Notes: generated by a model not told the origin, from the letters alone. A stretch of DNA of 64,000 nt from Methanocaldococcus bathoardescens (GCF_000739065.1 NZ_CP009149.1:620001-684000), one strand, 5' to 3'; counted from the first letter of the stretch, positions 49,597 to 62,128 are shown. Made by a program: numbers and translations.

Positions 49597-50694
49597 TTAG
49601 TAAAGAGATTTAAGCATAATCTTCATGGATTCATGAGTTGGTATGTTATAATATTCTTTAAACAATCTTGTAATCCTTAATAAATTAAAACTTTTTACAG
49701 CTTTTTTATCTTTATCCAATTTTTCAAATTTTTTTAACATATAATCTTTATATTTTAATACAGCTTCATCTAATTCATATTTACTTATAGACTTTGATAG
49801 AATATAAGCAGAAATTATAGCATAGACATTCCCATGACCTAAAGGTGTTGTTAAACCCATACTCTCTCCTACACTTGCGACACATCTTCTCTCATACACC
49901 CCTCCTACAAAACTTTCAGAGATTAAATTTCCGTTTATTCTAGAAGAACATCCACAAACTCTCTTATAATCACTATCAAACATCCTTTTAACATATCTTT
50001 TTAAGTATTCCCAAAGTTCATGGCCATTTCTATAGTAAGCACATCCAACATGATATAATCCATCGCCTATAGGAGCTATCCAAGTATAACCAATTAGTGG
50101 TTTTCCCTTATGTATTTTTATTTCGTCAATAAAAAATTTATCAAATTTTTCTGAAGAATTTTGATCACATGCTATTAGAAATTGACATGTTCTAATATCA
50201 TTCTTATATTTGGTATGGACATTACCTAATTGAAGTACTTTAGTATTCCCAGAGGCATCGACAACTAAATCATAAAACTTGGTTTCAGCCTCAGTACAAA
50301 ATTCTCTCACTATAATTCCCGTATCAATAACTTTTGTTGTATATCTTCTAATAACTGGATTAAATTCTCTATTTGTAACTATTGTTCTTGGCACTAAATC
50401 TTCAATTAATTTAGATTTATTTATAATATAAATTTTTTTATTTGGAAAATAAGCGTCTCCACTAATATTCACTTCCCCTATTTCTTTGAGTACATAATCT
50501 TGAATATCTATATTTAATATTTTAAAAACTTTTTTTACTGCTAAAATCTCATTTTTATTAGAAAATATGAGCCCCATACTTTTACATCCCCTAACTAATA
50601 CATGATCATAAATATCTATGTAAAAACCATGTTCTGAGAGTAATTTATACAATATAGATCCCGCCAATCCTGCTCCAATAATACCCACTTGCAT
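49597..50694 (-). CDS. Geranylgeranyl reductase-like flavoprotein
   Basis: 365 residues. The FAD-binding GIIGAGLAGSIL is at the N-terminus and a second FAD motif, SVGESMGLTTPLGHGN, is near residue 280, as in archaeal geranylgeranyl reductases that saturate lipid side chains. The C-terminal region is helical. It could also act on other isoprenoids. ATG 50694 follows GGGTG; a longer upstream frame lacks conservation. The stop codon abuts the DUF2124 ribosome site. Confidence 0.78.
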   Translation of the reverse strand: MQVGIIGAGLAGSILYKLLSEHGFYIDIYDHVLVRGCKSMGLIFSNKNEILAVKKVFKILNIDIQDYVLKEIGEVNISGDAYFPNKKIYIINKSKLIEDLVPRTIVTNREFNPVIRRYTTKVIDTGIIVREFCTEAETKFYDLVVDASGNTKVLQLGNVHTKYKNDIRTCQFLIACDQNSSEKFDKFFIDEIKIHKGKPLIGYTWIAPIGDGLYHVGCAYYRNGHELWEYLKRYVKRMFDSDYKRVCGCSSRINGNLISESFVGGVYERRCVASVGESMGLTTPLGHGNVYAIISAYILSKSISKYELDEAVLKYKDYMLKKFEKLDKDKKAVKSFNLLRITRLFKEYYNIPTHESMKIMLKSLY

Positions 50695-50997
50695 AATAAC
50701 ACCCACATAAATAAATATTAAAAATTTCAAAATTTTTGCATTTTTATATATTTCATTATTGTAAATAATAAGTAAGAAAAACAATCTCATGTAAATGGCA
50801 TGAAAGTTAAAATCAACATCACATAATAAATAGACATATTTTTCTATGGAAATATTTATAGTTTTAACAGTTATTACATAATAGTTTAGTTATTTATTGT
50901 AACCATTATATAAATATTCGCATAAAAAGTAAACAAACTAGTCAAGATTTCTTTAATTAAAGTTATGAAAACTCAAAAAAGAAGAATAAAAGCTAAA
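50695..50997. other. Intergenic region upstream of the flavoprotein gene
   Basis: 303 AT-rich bases between two leftward genes. A TATA-like GAAATATATAAAAATGC (minus strand, about 50740-50757) fits a promoter for the flavoprotein. I see no ORF with a ribosome site, no strong hairpin and no repeat in the remainder. Confidence 0.6.
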
Positions 50998-52134
50998 TTA
51001 TTCAACTATATCATTGTATGTTTTTAAGTCAAATATTAAGTTCTTAGCGTCCTCTGATGAGACATCTTTTAACTTTCCACTCATTAATCCTTGAAGCTTC
51101 ATAGCTTCAACGAATTTTATAACCTGTGGTATTGTTGGCTCTAATCTGTAATCAAACTTTATATGTTCAATTGACTCTCTTTCAACAGCTTCATCAGTTC
51201 CAAGCCATCTAACTGATGCTTTAACAGCTAAATCTTTATCTTTGTTAATTTCATCTGTTGCATCTTTTAATAGTTTCGCAAATGTTATTGTAGCATCTCT
51301 TTTGTTAGTTAAGGCATCTTCTGATGCAGCTAAGCAACAGCATGGATGATTTGTCCATTTTCCTCCTGCAGTGCTTGGTAAATCCTCACTGTAAGCAATA
51401 ACTTTTCCAATACCTTCACTTTTTATAATTTCGGGTGTTGGTTCCCATGCAATAACTGCATCTAACTGCTTTTGAGCTAACATTTGAGGCATTGTTTTTT
51501 GCCCTTTACAGTTCATTAATAGAACCATTGCATCTTTATCGTTAGGGTCTTCAGTATAAGTTATACCTTCAGCTTTTAAAGCATCTTTAATCATAACGTA
51601 TTGGATTGAAGTAGGGAGAGGATGTCCTATCTTAACCTGATTACCATTTGCATGTTGCTCTTTTATCCAATTTACAAATTCTTCCCAGTTATTTACTGGA
51701 ATATCGTTTCTAACAACTACTGCTGAACCTTCTGTATGCAAATTCATTATAATCTTAGCGTTTGTTCCTTTATCAATGTAGAAAATTACTGGTGGATTAC
51801 CAACTAAAGCAACATCGACTTGTCCTTGAGTCATTAAGTTCATTATACTTGCTCCACCCTCAGTAACTTTAACAACCTTTACATTAGCTACTTTCTTATC
51901 TCCTTTGTATAACTCATACTCTTCTTTATCTTTAACTGCTTTTAAATAAATACCATAATTGTTTTTAAATAAATCTGGGTTGTCACAGGCAACAAATAAC
52001 GCTGCATGATGGTCTGTTGGTAAATAAGCTACTGTCAATGTAGGAATCTCTGAAGTTTGCTGGTTTTGGACACATCCAGCCAATAAAACTACAGACGAAA
52101 TTAATAAGGCCATCACTGCATATACCTTTTTCAT
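50998..52134 (-). CDS. NMT1/SsuA-like ABC substrate-binding lipoprotein
   Basis: 378 residues. Lipobox LLAGC ends at residue 21, followed by an NMT1/SsuA-type periplasmic-binding fold: [30 protein letters not shown] and [17 protein letters not shown] run in NHPCCCLAA (about 267) is unusual for an exported protein and may be a ligand or metal site. The family binds nitrate, sulfonates or thiamine precursors. No permease or ATPase is adjacent, so the ligand is open. A 174-base AT-rich gap precedes ribL. Confidence 0.75.
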   Translation of the reverse strand: MKKVYAVMALLISSVVLLAGCVQNQQTSEIPTLTVAYLPTDHHAALFVACDNPDLFKNNYGIYLKAVKDKEEYELYKGDKKVANVKVVKVTEGGASIMNLMTQGQVDVALVGNPPVIFYIDKGTNAKIIMNLHTEGSAVVVRNDIPVNNWEEFVNWIKEQHANGNQVKIGHPLPTSIQYVMIKDALKAEGITYTEDPNDKDAMVLLMNCKGQKTMPQMLAQKQLDAVIAWEPTPEIIKSEGIGKVIAYSEDLPSTAGGKWTNHPCCCLAASEDALTNKRDATITFAKLLKDATDEINKDKDLAVKASVRWLGTDEAVERESIEHIKFDYRLEPTIPQVIKFVEAMKLQGLMSGKLKDVSSEDAKNLIFDLKTYNDIVE

Positions 52135-52308
52135 AATATCACCTCAAATTATGAACATGAGAAAATTTTAAATGAGTAATATATAAAATTTTTTATTTTT
52201 TTGTAGATAATTTATCTTATAAGAAAATCATGATAGCATAAGAAATTAATAAGAAATTAAAATTAAAAAAAGATTTATTTACTGACAGTGTGGTTATGGT
52301 ATTCCTAT

Positions 52309-52764
52309 TTAAATTCTAATCTCTTTATTGCAAAATCTCCTAATAATCTCTTTCACTATATCAAAAGAGCTGTGAAATGGACATTTTTTATAGCCCTCAA
52401 ATCTAACAATCTCTGGATATAAATTATATTTAGCAAGTTCTTTTTTTAGTGTTTCTTCATCAAAAGTTGTTTGGTCAGGACCAAGAACAATAACATCCGG
52501 TTTTAATTCCAATATTGGCTCTAATTTATTTTTTAAACTTCCTAATATTGCTTTATCAACAGGTTTTAATGCTTCAACCATCTCTCTCCTTTGCTCTTCT
52601 GGAATTATTGGTTTTCTACCTTTTATTTTTTTAACTGTTTCATCCCTCGCAACGATAACTATAAGCTCATCTCCTAAACTTTTAGCAAATTTTAATGTCT
52701 CATAATGCCCTGGATGCAATATATCAAATGTCCCGGCAGTTACTACTCTCTTTTTCTTTTCCAT
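52309..52764 (-). CDS. ribL: FAD synthetase, archaeal RibL
   Basis: 151 residues, a cytidylyltransferase-like nucleotidyltransferase. The N-terminal [19 protein letters not shown] holds the HxGH motif, and the C-terminal half has the [10 protein letters not shown] stretch. RibL adenylylates FMN to FAD in methanogens, a role shown for the M. jannaschii orthologue. It ends the leftward pair with the AI-2E-type gene, 11 bases apart. Confidence 0.93.
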   Translation of the reverse strand: MEKKKRVVTAGTFDILHPGHYETLKFAKSLGDELIVIVARDETVKKIKGRKPIIPEEQRREMVEALKPVDKAILGSLKNKLEPILELKPDVIVLGPDQTTFDEETLKKELAKYNLYPEIVRFEGYKKCPFHSSFDIVKEIIRRFCNKEIRI

Positions 52765-52775
52765 GTTCTTCCTCT

Positions 52776-53777
52776 TTAAATCTTTCTGTCTCTATATTTT
52801 GCCAAATAAAAGGCGTTTAAAGCCCCAACGACTAATGGACCAATAGCAAATCCACTAAACCCTAAAGATAGAGGAGCCATTAAAAATGCAATAACAACAA
52901 GGACAGGATGAATATCTACTTCTTTTTTAACTAAATAAGGTCTTATTACGAAATCTGGTGCTATGGAGAGAAAAATTTCCCCATAAATAAACATGAAAAT
53001 TGCTTTTGTATAATCATGAGTTAAGAAATAATATATGGCTATTAGAATATATACCATCCATCCCCCTAATATTGGTAATAGAGCAAATATTCCAGTCATT
53101 ACCGCAAATAACTCTGCATATGGCACAGATACAATAAGATATCCAATGTATGATAGGACAGTTATAATTACAGAAAGTGAAACACAGCTTATAAACAGAT
53201 TTTTATAAGAGTCGTGAAGATAATCTAAATAAATTTCCATTTTTTCTTTATATTCCTTAGGCACGAATGAAATAACTAAATTTCTGGCCTTATCTCCATC
53301 TCTTAAAAAGTAGAATGTTATGAATAAAATCATAATAACTTTAATTAGTAAATAGCCCATATCAACAATCTTCCCAGAAAATTGATTAATTAAGTATTTT
53401 ACAAATTCATCAATATATTTTGTAAAAATTTGCTCATTAATCATTCCTTTTAACATAGAAGTATTATATAGCTTAAGAATTATATCTATATATGGCTCTA
53501 TGGATTTGGTATTAAATGAAAATACAATTTCCATGAATGTAATTAAAGCATAAATTGTTATTATCATAATTGGAAGAATATATATGCTAATTGCCAAACC
53601 TGCTGAAATAGTTTTATTAAATTTTTTTCTTAATAAGTTATATATTGGTAAAGCCATATATGCAAATGCACACGAATAAGCCAAAACATCAATAAATGGC
53701 CAAATTATATATAATAACATTATTAACAATCCAATAATAATTCCTTTCCTAAAAAACTTAAACTCATTAAATCTCAT
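52776..53777 (-). CDS. AI-2E (UPF0118) family transporter
   Basis: 333 residues with about eight membrane segments. The C-terminal [20 protein letters not shown] is diagnostic of the family, which includes Na+/H+ antiporters and putative signal exporters. ATG 53777 follows CGTGATGG. The start lies only 18 bases from the divergent glycosyltransferase start, so each promoter must lie within the other's coding region. Confidence 0.83.
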   Translation of the reverse strand: MRFNEFKFFRKGIIIGLLIMLLYIIWPFIDVLAYSCAFAYMALPIYNLLRKKFNKTISAGLAISIYILPIMIITIYALITFMEIVFSFNTKSIEPYIDIILKLYNTSMLKGMINEQIFTKYIDEFVKYLINQFSGKIVDMGYLLIKVIMILFITFYFLRDGDKARNLVISFVPKEYKEKMEIYLDYLHDSYKNLFISCVSLSVIITVLSYIGYLIVSVPYAELFAVMTGIFALLPILGGWMVYILIAIYYFLTHDYTKAIFMFIYGEIFLSIAPDFVIRPYLVKKEVDIHPVLVVIAFLMAPLSLGFSGFAIGPLVVGALNAFYLAKYRDRKI

Positions 53778-53781
53778 ATCC

Positions 53782-53791
53782 ATCACGTGAT
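53782..53791. promoter_or_regulatory. Palindromic shared ribosome site ATCACGTGAT
   Basis: The 10-base palindrome reads CGTGAT on both strands and lies 4 bases from each of two divergent ATGs (53777 leftward, 53796 rightward). It therefore seems to supply the Shine-Dalgarno sequence for both genes. No room remains for promoters between them. Confidence 0.65.
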
Positions 53792-53795
53792 AACA

Positions 53796-54857
53796 ATGAA
53801 AGTTTTGATGCCGACTATATACTACCCATATGTTGGAGGAATTACAATACACGTGGAAAATTTAGTTAGACATTTAAAGGATATTGAGTTTCATATACTA
53901 ACTTATGATAGTTATGAAGAAAACGAATATAAAAATGTAATTATTCATGAAGTCCCTCATTTAAAAAAATTTAGGGGGATTAGTTATTTAATAAATGCTT
54001 ACAAAATAGGGAAAGATATTATTAAAAAAGAGAATATTGATTTGATTCATTCCCATTATGCGTTTCCACAGGGATGTGTTGGGGCTTTGCTGAAAAATAA
54101 ATTTTCTATTCCGCATGTATTAACTCTTCACGGAAGTGATACTTTAATATTAAAAAACTCTTCAAAAGGAAAGTATTTTTTTAAATATGCTGTAAAAAAT
54201 TCTGATAAAATAATATGTGTAAGTAAATATATAAAAAACCAGTTAGATGAAAATTTGAAAAATAAAGCGGTTGTTATATACAACGGAGTAAATAAAGAAC
54301 TCTTATACAATGAAGGAGATTTCAACTTCGGATTGTTTGTTGGAGCTTTTGTTCCACAAAAAGGAGTTGATATTTTAATAGAAGCAATAAAGGATATTGA
54401 TTTTAATTTTAAACTTGTAGGGGATGGGATATTATACAAAAAAATAGAAAACTTTATTGTAGAAAATAATCTAAATCATATTGAACTTTTAGGAAAAAAG
54501 AGTTTTAATGAAACTGCTTCATTTATGAGGAAGTGTAGTTTTTTAGTAGTTCCTTCAAGAAGCGAGGGCTTTGGAATGGTGGCTGTTGAAGGAATGGCTT
54601 GTTCTAAACCAGTAATTGCTACAAAAGTTGGAGGATTAAAGGAAATTGTTATTGATGAATACAATGGATTGTTGATTGAAAAAAATAATCCAGATGATTT
54701 AAAACAGAAAATTTTAGAGTTAATAAATAATGAAGATTTAAGAAAAACATTAGGAAAAAATGGAAAAGAATTTTCAAAAAAATTTTCTTGGAAAAAATGT
54801 GCAGAGAGTGTTAGAAAAATATATGAAAAACTGTTAAATATGAATAATAAAATTTAA
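53796..54857 (+). CDS. Family 4 (GT-B) glycosyltransferase
   Basis: 353 residues. N-terminal acceptor domain with TIYYPYVGGITIHVENL. The C-terminal donor domain carries VGAFVPQKGVDILIEAI and the EX7E motif in SRSEGFGMVAVEGMA (about 260-275). It likely transfers a nucleotide-activated sugar to a lipid-linked glycan or protein. ATG 53796 follows CGTGAT. Confidence 0.88.
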   Translation: MKVLMPTIYYPYVGGITIHVENLVRHLKDIEFHILTYDSYEENEYKNVIIHEVPHLKKFRGISYLINAYKIGKDIIKKENIDLIHSHYAFPQGCVGALLKNKFSIPHVLTLHGSDTLILKNSSKGKYFFKYAVKNSDKIICVSKYIKNQLDENLKNKAVVIYNGVNKELLYNEGDFNFGLFVGAFVPQKGVDILIEAIKDIDFNFKLVGDGILYKKIENFIVENNLNHIELLGKKSFNETASFMRKCSFLVVPSRSEGFGMVAVEGMACSKPVIATKVGGLKEIVIDEYNGLLIEKNNPDDLKQKILELINNEDLRKTLGKNGKEFSKKFSWKKCAESVRKIYEKLLNMNNKI

Positions 54858-54965
54858 ATATAAGAATCTTTATTATAATTCCATATGGTATATAAATGAT
54901 AATCCATAATAAATAAAATGATTATAATAATCCCTTCACTTAACTTAATTTACTCGGTGATAATT

Positions 54966-56258
54966 ATGGTTTTTGAAGAATTTATTTCATCCGAATTAAA
55001 AAAAGAAAAGAAATCATTTACTGAAGAATTTAAAGAAGAAAAAGAAGCTAATGAAGATAACTTAAATAATAATGATTTACTCAAAGAAGAACTTCAAGAA
55101 AAGGCAAGAATTGCAGAATTAGAGAGCAGAATTTTAAAATTAGAATTAGAGAAAAAAGAGCTTGAAAGAGAGAATTTACAGCTAATGAAAGAAAATGAAA
55201 TTTTAAGAAGAGAATTAGATAGAATGAGAGTTCCGCCATTAATAGTTGGGACTGTAGTTGATAAAGTAGGGGAGAGAAAAGTTGTTGTTAAAAGCTCAAC
55301 AGGTCCAAGTTTCTTAGTTAATGTCTCTCACTTTGTAAATCCAGATGATTTAACCCCAGGGAAGAGAGTTTGTTTAAATCAGCAAACATTGACAGTAGTT
55401 GATGTATTGCCAGAAAATAAGGATTATAGAGCTAAAGCAATGGAAGTTGATGAGAGACCAAATGTCAGATATGAAGATATTGGTGGATTAGATAAGCAAA
55501 TTCAGGAGATTAGAGAAGTTGTTGAACTTCCATTGAAGCATCCAGAGTTGTTTGAAAAAGTTGGAATTGAGCCACCAAAAGGTATATTGCTTTATGGACC
55601 ACCAGGAACTGGAAAGACTTTATTAGCTAAAGCTGTAGCTACAGAAACAAATGCAACATTCATAAGAGTTGTTGGTTCTGAATTAGTTAAGAAGTTTATA
55701 GGAGAGGGAGCTTCATTAGTTAAGGATATATTTAAATTAGCTAAAGAGAAAGCACCATCAATCATATTTATAGATGAGATTGATGCTATTGCCGCAAAAA
55801 GAACAGATGCTTTAACTGGTGGAGATAGGGAAGTTCAAAGAACATTAATGCAATTATTGGCTGAGATGGATGGGTTTGATGCAAGAGGGGATGTTAAGAT
55901 AATTGGAGCTACAAACAGACCAGATATCTTAGACCCTGCAATATTAAGACCTGGAAGATTTGATAGAATTATTGAAGTCCCAGCCCCTGATGAGAAAGGT
56001 AGATTGGAAATATTAAAGATACATACAAGAAAGATGAACTTAGCAGAGGATGTTAATTTAGAGGAAATAGCTAAGATGACAGAGGGTTGTGTAGGAGCTG
56101 AATTAAAGGCAATCTGCACAGAGGCAGGGATGAACGCGATTAGAGAGTTAAGAGATTATGTAACAATGGAAGACTTTAAAAAGGCAGTTGAGAAGATTAT
56201 GGAGAAGAAAAAAGTCAAAGCTAAAGAACCTGCTCACTTGGATGTTCTCTATAGATAA
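54966..56258 (+). CDS. pan: Proteasome-activating nucleotidase PAN
   Basis: 430 residues. N-terminal coiled coil (about 35-90), OB domain (about 90-150), then the AAA+ module: Walker A GPPGTGKT (about 210), Walker [12 protein letters not shown] (about 265), [23 protein letters not shown]. It ends LYR, a HbYX motif that docks into and opens the 20S proteasome. It unfolds substrates with ATP. ATG 54966 follows CGGTGATAATT; earlier in-frame starts are not conserved. Confidence 0.97.
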   Translation: MVFEEFISSELKKEKKSFTEEFKEEKEANEDNLNNNDLLKEELQEKARIAELESRILKLELEKKELERENLQLMKENEILRRELDRMRVPPLIVGTVVDKVGERKVVVKSSTGPSFLVNVSHFVNPDDLTPGKRVCLNQQTLTVVDVLPENKDYRAKAMEVDERPNVRYEDIGGLDKQIQEIREVVELPLKHPELFEKVGIEPPKGILLYGPPGTGKTLLAKAVATETNATFIRVVGSELVKKFIGEGASLVKDIFKLAKEKAPSIIFIDEIDAIAAKRTDALTGGDREVQRTLMQLLAEMDGFDARGDVKIIGATNRPDILDPAILRPGRFDRIIEVPAPDEKGRLEILKIHTRKMNLAEDVNLEEIAKMTEGCVGAELKAICTEAGMNAIRELRDYVTMEDFKKAVEKIMEKKKVKAKEPAHLDVLYR

Positions 56259-56356
56259 ATTCAAAAACTTTTTTATATTTAATTTTCATTTATTTTCATT
56301 TTATTTTTTAATTATTTTAAATTGACTCAAAACTACTAAAATTTTTGGTGACATTA

Positions 56357-57481
56357 ATGAACACTTATGGAGATATGTTTAGAGTTACAGTTTTTGGAGA
56401 AAGTCATGGAAAAGCTGTTGGAGCAGTTGTTGATGGATGCCCTGCTAATTTACCATTGTCTGAAGAAGATATTCAGAAAGAGTTAAATAGGAGAAGACCA
56501 GGGCAGAGCATATTTTCCACACCAAGAAAAGAAGAGGATAAAGTTGAAATATTGTCAGGAATTTTTGAAGGGAAAACTACTGGAGCCCCTATTTGCTCTA
56601 TAGTATATAACAAAAATATGAGACCTAAGGATTATTCAGCAATTAAAGATACCCCAAGACCAGGACATGCAGATTTAACCTATCGGCTGAAGTATAAAAA
56701 TTATGATTATAGGGGAGGAGGAAGGGCAAGTGGTAGAGTAACTATAGGGCATGTTATTGGAGGAGCTATTGCTAAAAAACTCTTATCATACACTTACAAC
56801 ATAAAAATTGTTGGCTACACTATAAAAATTGGAAAGATTGAAGGTGATTTCAACTATTACAAAAATCCAAACATTTTTGAAAATGAAAAGTCCTTAGAAA
56901 GATTGATGGAAAGTATTGAAAGCAACCCACTAAGATGCCCTTCTATGAATGAAAAAGATATGGAAGAGTATGTTTTAAAAGCTATGAAAGATAAGGATAG
57001 CGTTGGAGGAGTTGTTGAAATTGTTGCATTAAATGTTCCTGTTGGTGTTGGAAATCCAATATTTAATAAGTTAAATGGTGAATTGGCAAGAGCATTAATG
57101 AGTATAAATGCTGTTAAAGGTGTTGAGATAGGAGTTGGTTTTAAAGCAGCTGAAATGTATGGAAGTGAGATGAACGATGAGATGTATTTTGATGACGACA
57201 AAAATATAAGATTTAAAACAAATAACTGCGGTGGCATATTAGGGGGAATTAGCTGTGGAACCCCAATAGTTTTAAGAATTGCCGTAAAGCCAACACCTTC
57301 AATAGGCAAAAAGCAAAAAACTATAAATTTAAAAACCTTAGAGAATACTGAAATTGAAGTTAGTGGAAGACATGACCCTGTTATAGTTCCAAGAATTATT
57401 CCAGTAGCTGAGGCAATGGTTGCCATAACTTTGGCTGATTTAATGATTAAAGGTGGTTTTATCCATCCATGTAGTTTATAA
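56357..57481 (+). CDS. aroC: Chorismate synthase
   Basis: 374 residues. FMN-dependent last step of the shikimate pathway. Signatures are FGESHGKAVGAVVDGCPA at the start, RPGHADLTYRLKY (about 96-108), RGGGRASGR and the C-terminal RHDPVIVPR. Start ATG 56357 follows TTGGTGAC. Confidence 0.97.
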   Translation: MNTYGDMFRVTVFGESHGKAVGAVVDGCPANLPLSEEDIQKELNRRRPGQSIFSTPRKEEDKVEILSGIFEGKTTGAPICSIVYNKNMRPKDYSAIKDTPRPGHADLTYRLKYKNYDYRGGGRASGRVTIGHVIGGAIAKKLLSYTYNIKIVGYTIKIGKIEGDFNYYKNPNIFENEKSLERLMESIESNPLRCPSMNEKDMEEYVLKAMKDKDSVGGVVEIVALNVPVGVGNPIFNKLNGELARALMSINAVKGVEIGVGFKAAEMYGSEMNDEMYFDDDKNIRFKTNNCGGILGGISCGTPIVLRIAVKPTPSIGKKQKTINLKTLENTEIEVSGRHDPVIVPRIIPVAEAMVAITLADLMIKGGFIHPCSL

Positions 57482-57563
57482 AATCTTTTATATATTTTTA
57501 TTTTATTTTTTATTTATTTTATCTTATTCTTATTGTTTTGTTTAAAAAATTGTTTAAATGTGA

Positions 57564-59189
<1,626 letters not shown>

Positions 59190-59253
59190 ACTTTTTTAAT
59201 TTTAGTTTCTATAAATTAGTTCCTATAAAAAAGAAATAAAAAATTTAAAAAAC

Positions 59254-60075
59254 TTAAATTAAATCTGGGTTGCTATCAACTGAAATATATAACTGCCCTT
59301 TTGGTTTATTATAGACATAATCTCCTGTGAATTTATAGAATGTTCCTGTTATTGGTGTTCCTTCATCTTTTTTACTTAATTTTATAACTGGATTTTCAAC
59401 AATTCCTTCGAACTTAAATGAAGGTAAAACCTCTTCAACTTTTCCATAAACAACTATAGCCCCTGCCTTCATCTCTCCTCCAACTCTTACATCAACATCT
59501 CCATCAATAATGATTATTCCACCATTTTGATGAATTCCAGCTAACATTCCAGCATTTCCTTTTATGTGAATTAATCCTTTACTCATAAACTCTCCAATCT
59601 CGTTTCCAGCGTTTCCTTCAACAATAATTGTTCCTCCACTCATACCTCTCCAGTCTCCTCTATAAGCAGAACCAACATAATCCCTTGCATTTCCTTTAAT
59701 TAACAACTCTCCTCCTTTCATATTCTGCCCAGCCCAGCTGTCAGCATTACCATTAACAACTATTTTTCCTCCTTTCATCTCAGCTCCAACATACATTCCT
59801 ACGTCTCCTTCAACAACAATCTCTCCCTTTGTCATCTTTGAACCAACATATTTTAATTTTGGACTTGAGTTTTTAATAATAATTCTTGGCTCCCCTTCAA
59901 TGTCATTTAACTCAACATCAAATATATCCCCAACTTTAACTCTCTTTCTTCCTTGAACTAACTCAATGTTTTTTATTTCTTCTAAGCTCATGTTCTCAAT
60001 GACTTCTGGCAATACTTTATCCATCTCTACTGGAACTATTATTTCTTTTTGTAATGTTAATATCAACTCTTTCAT
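59254..60075 (-). CDS. fwdC: Formylmethanofuran dehydrogenase subunit C
   Basis: 273 residues dominated by a right-handed beta helix made of about seven GxxxGxxMxxG-type repeats (for example GMYVGAEMKGGKIVVNGNA and GNEIGEFMSKG), like the C-terminal domain of glutamate synthase. It supports the FwdA/FwdB core that reduces CO2 to formyl-methanofuran. Overlaps the preceding YbjQ-like gene by 4 bases. Confidence 0.94.
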   Translation of the reverse strand: MKELILTLQKEIIVPVEMDKVLPEVIENMSLEEIKNIELVQGRKRVKVGDIFDVELNDIEGEPRIIIKNSSPKLKYVGSKMTKGEIVVEGDVGMYVGAEMKGGKIVVNGNADSWAGQNMKGGELLIKGNARDYVGSAYRGDWRGMSGGTIIVEGNAGNEIGEFMSKGLIHIKGNAGMLAGIHQNGGIIIIDGDVDVRVGGEMKAGAIVVYGKVEEVLPSFKFEGIVENPVIKLSKKDEGTPITGTFYKFTGDYVYNKPKGQLYISVDSNPDLI

Positions 60076-60359
60076 ACCATCACCGGCTTATTATTTTTGT
60101 CTTCAATTTTTTCAACTATAACAGCCGTTCCGTATGCATAGTAAGTTAATTCAGGAACAATATAGTTTTCATCACATGTAATTTCAGTAGTTAATTCATT
60201 AGAAATTCTTATCCCAATAACCGCATTAGCTCCCATATCTTTAGCTACATCTATCAAATCTTCTAAGGCATCGTCTGGGTCGTCTCCATAACCAATTACA
60301 ACGCCCAAATATTTTACAATTTTAAAACCTTCTAAGTTATCAGTTGTAGAAGTTATCAT
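60072..60359 (-). CDS. YbjQ-like (UPF0145/DUF74) protein
   Basis: 95 residues. Matches the pentameric YbjQ fold: MITSTTDNLEGFKIVKYLGVV and AKDMGANAVIGIRI. The function is not known; a metal-binding role has been proposed for the family. It is fixed inside the fwd operon, 39 bases after fwdA and overlapping fwdC by 4 bases, so it may help assemble or regulate the enzyme. Confidence 0.82.
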   Translation of the reverse strand: MITSTTDNLEGFKIVKYLGVVIGYGDDPDDALEDLIDVAKDMGANAVIGIRISNELTTEITCDENYIVPELTYYAYGTAVIVEKIEDKNNKPVMV

Positions 60360-60398
60360 GCAAAATCACGTATAAAAAATTAAATTAAAGTAAAAAGC

Positions 60399-62102
60399 TT
60401 AGTTTATATCGGTTGCGTCTATCTTTATAACCCTCCAGCTGTTTGCATATTCTTCTGAAACTGGGTAGTTCTCTAAGTTAATTGAGTAGTATCTTCTAAA
60501 CTTCTCTTCAACATCTTTGAGAACTTCATTCATTAAATCCTCTCCAACTTGTACATCTACATAAATTGTGTCTCCAAACACCTGCTTAACAATATTTCCA
60601 TCTTTAACAACTACTTCTCCCCTCTTCAATACGTACTTAGCATATCTAAATGCCTTCTCAATCTTCTTACCATCTTTTTCTTCTGGGTCTATTGCATAAA
60701 TGGATATATCTGCCTCAGCTCCAACTCCTAAGTGTCCTTTTGTTTCACTCAATCCTAAAACCTTAGCTTGGTTAGCTCTTGTTACTTTTGCTATTTCGTA
60801 TAAGTCATATTCTTTATCGCTATCTGCTACATGGCTTCTTTGCTGAGCCCACTTGTGAACTTTATTGTATAACCACTCATCTCTGTATTTTTTGCTCATT
60901 AACCATGCAATAACTCTTGGGTATCTTGTGAAAGGCCCTGCGTTAGGGTGGTCAGTTGTTAATAATACTTTATCTGTATTTGTGTATAAGAAGAGTTCTA
61001 AACCAATTGCCCACTGAACTGCATAAACTGGACCTTTTGGTGAGTAGATAAATGGAACAACTCCAGAACCTGTCTCAAGCTCAACATCACAGTTTGCCCA
61101 CTTCAATCCATTAGTCATGTGTAAATCATACTCCATTGGCCCATCTGCGGTCATTGTTGTTGTTTCATCTAATGTAACTTGCCCAACATCAATAACTACA
61201 TGCTTTGATTTGTTTACATATTCAGCTATCTCTACAGCTTTACTTTCAAAGTCCTTCCATGAAGTTCCTCCATATGAGTGGAATTGAGTGTGTGTGTTGT
61301 AATATGATGTCTCTCTTTCTCCAACTCTTGGTTTTGCTTTAATTCCTTCAACACACTTCATTGTTTCTAATGTAGTTTCCCAGTTTCCTGGGTGTCCTAA
61401 GTTGTTTGGATGGACGTGGATTGAGTGAGGCAAACCAAGCATTTCATTGACTTTTGCCAATCCTGTAACAATCTCTCTTGGTGTTATATCGAAATATGGA
61501 ACTGGGTCATCTAAGCTGTGAACGTTTTTACCCCAACCCCAAGCTTCTGTTCCTCCTGGGTTAACTATCTTTATAGCAAAACCTTTAACTGTTTTCAATA
61601 ACCAAGCAACAAAAGCAGCACATGCCTTAATATCTCCTTCTTTTAAATACTCTAAAACCATCCAGTTGTTTCCAAATAATGGCATTGCAGCTTTGTCTAT
61701 TTGTGGTGTTTCCATAAATTCTTCATGAGTGTGTCTTGCAATTAATGGAGGCATTGCTGCTTCAACAACAAATGTATACCCCATTTCTGAGTATTGATAA
61801 CCTGTTTTGTAAGTTGATGGAATTGAAAACCCTGTTCCAGTTCTTAATCCTTTTTTAGCGTAAATTTCTTTTTTACTATCTTCTGGTCTAAATATTCTAC
61901 CGACATTAACCTTTGCTCCTGCAACGTGGCTGTGAGAATCAATTCCACCAGGCATTACTACACAGCCAGATGCATCAATAACTTTAGCATCGTTAGAGAC
62001 ACTTTCAACTATCTTTCCATCTTTGACACAAATATCCATTTTTTCTCCATTGACTCCATTTAATGGGTCATAGACAATTCCATTTTTTATTATATATTCC
62101 AT
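60399..62102 (-). CDS. fwdA: Formylmethanofuran dehydrogenase subunit A
   Basis: 567 residues, an amidohydrolase-fold subunit. The metal-binding HSHVAG is near residue 57, the probable carboxylated Lys is in FAIKIVNPG (about 178), and LTTDHPNAG holds the catalytic Asp (about 386). It transfers the formyl group to methanofuran, receiving formate through an internal tunnel from FwdB. Start ATG 62102 follows GGTGATAAA. Confidence 0.96.
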   Translation of the reverse strand: MEYIIKNGIVYDPLNGVNGEKMDICVKDGKIVESVSNDAKVIDASGCVVMPGGIDSHSHVAGAKVNVGRIFRPEDSKKEIYAKKGLRTGTGFSIPSTYKTGYQYSEMGYTFVVEAAMPPLIARHTHEEFMETPQIDKAAMPLFGNNWMVLEYLKEGDIKACAAFVAWLLKTVKGFAIKIVNPGGTEAWGWGKNVHSLDDPVPYFDITPREIVTGLAKVNEMLGLPHSIHVHPNNLGHPGNWETTLETMKCVEGIKAKPRVGERETSYYNTHTQFHSYGGTSWKDFESKAVEIAEYVNKSKHVVIDVGQVTLDETTTMTADGPMEYDLHMTNGLKWANCDVELETGSGVVPFIYSPKGPVYAVQWAIGLELFLYTNTDKVLLTTDHPNAGPFTRYPRVIAWLMSKKYRDEWLYNKVHKWAQQRSHVADSDKEYDLYEIAKVTRANQAKVLGLSETKGHLGVGAEADISIYAIDPEEKDGKKIEKAFRYAKYVLKRGEVVVKDGNIVKQVFGDTIYVDVQVGEDLMNEVLKDVEEKFRRYYSINLENYPVSEEYANSWRVIKIDATDIN

Positions 62103-62128
62103 TTTATCACCATTTATTTATATTTGGT

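Noticed and set aside
60549-60731. Short rightward ORF inside fwdA, and similar small ORFs opposite fwd, vhu and hdrA genes
   Set aside because: They lie wholly opposite highly conserved genes and have no ribosome site or recognisable product.
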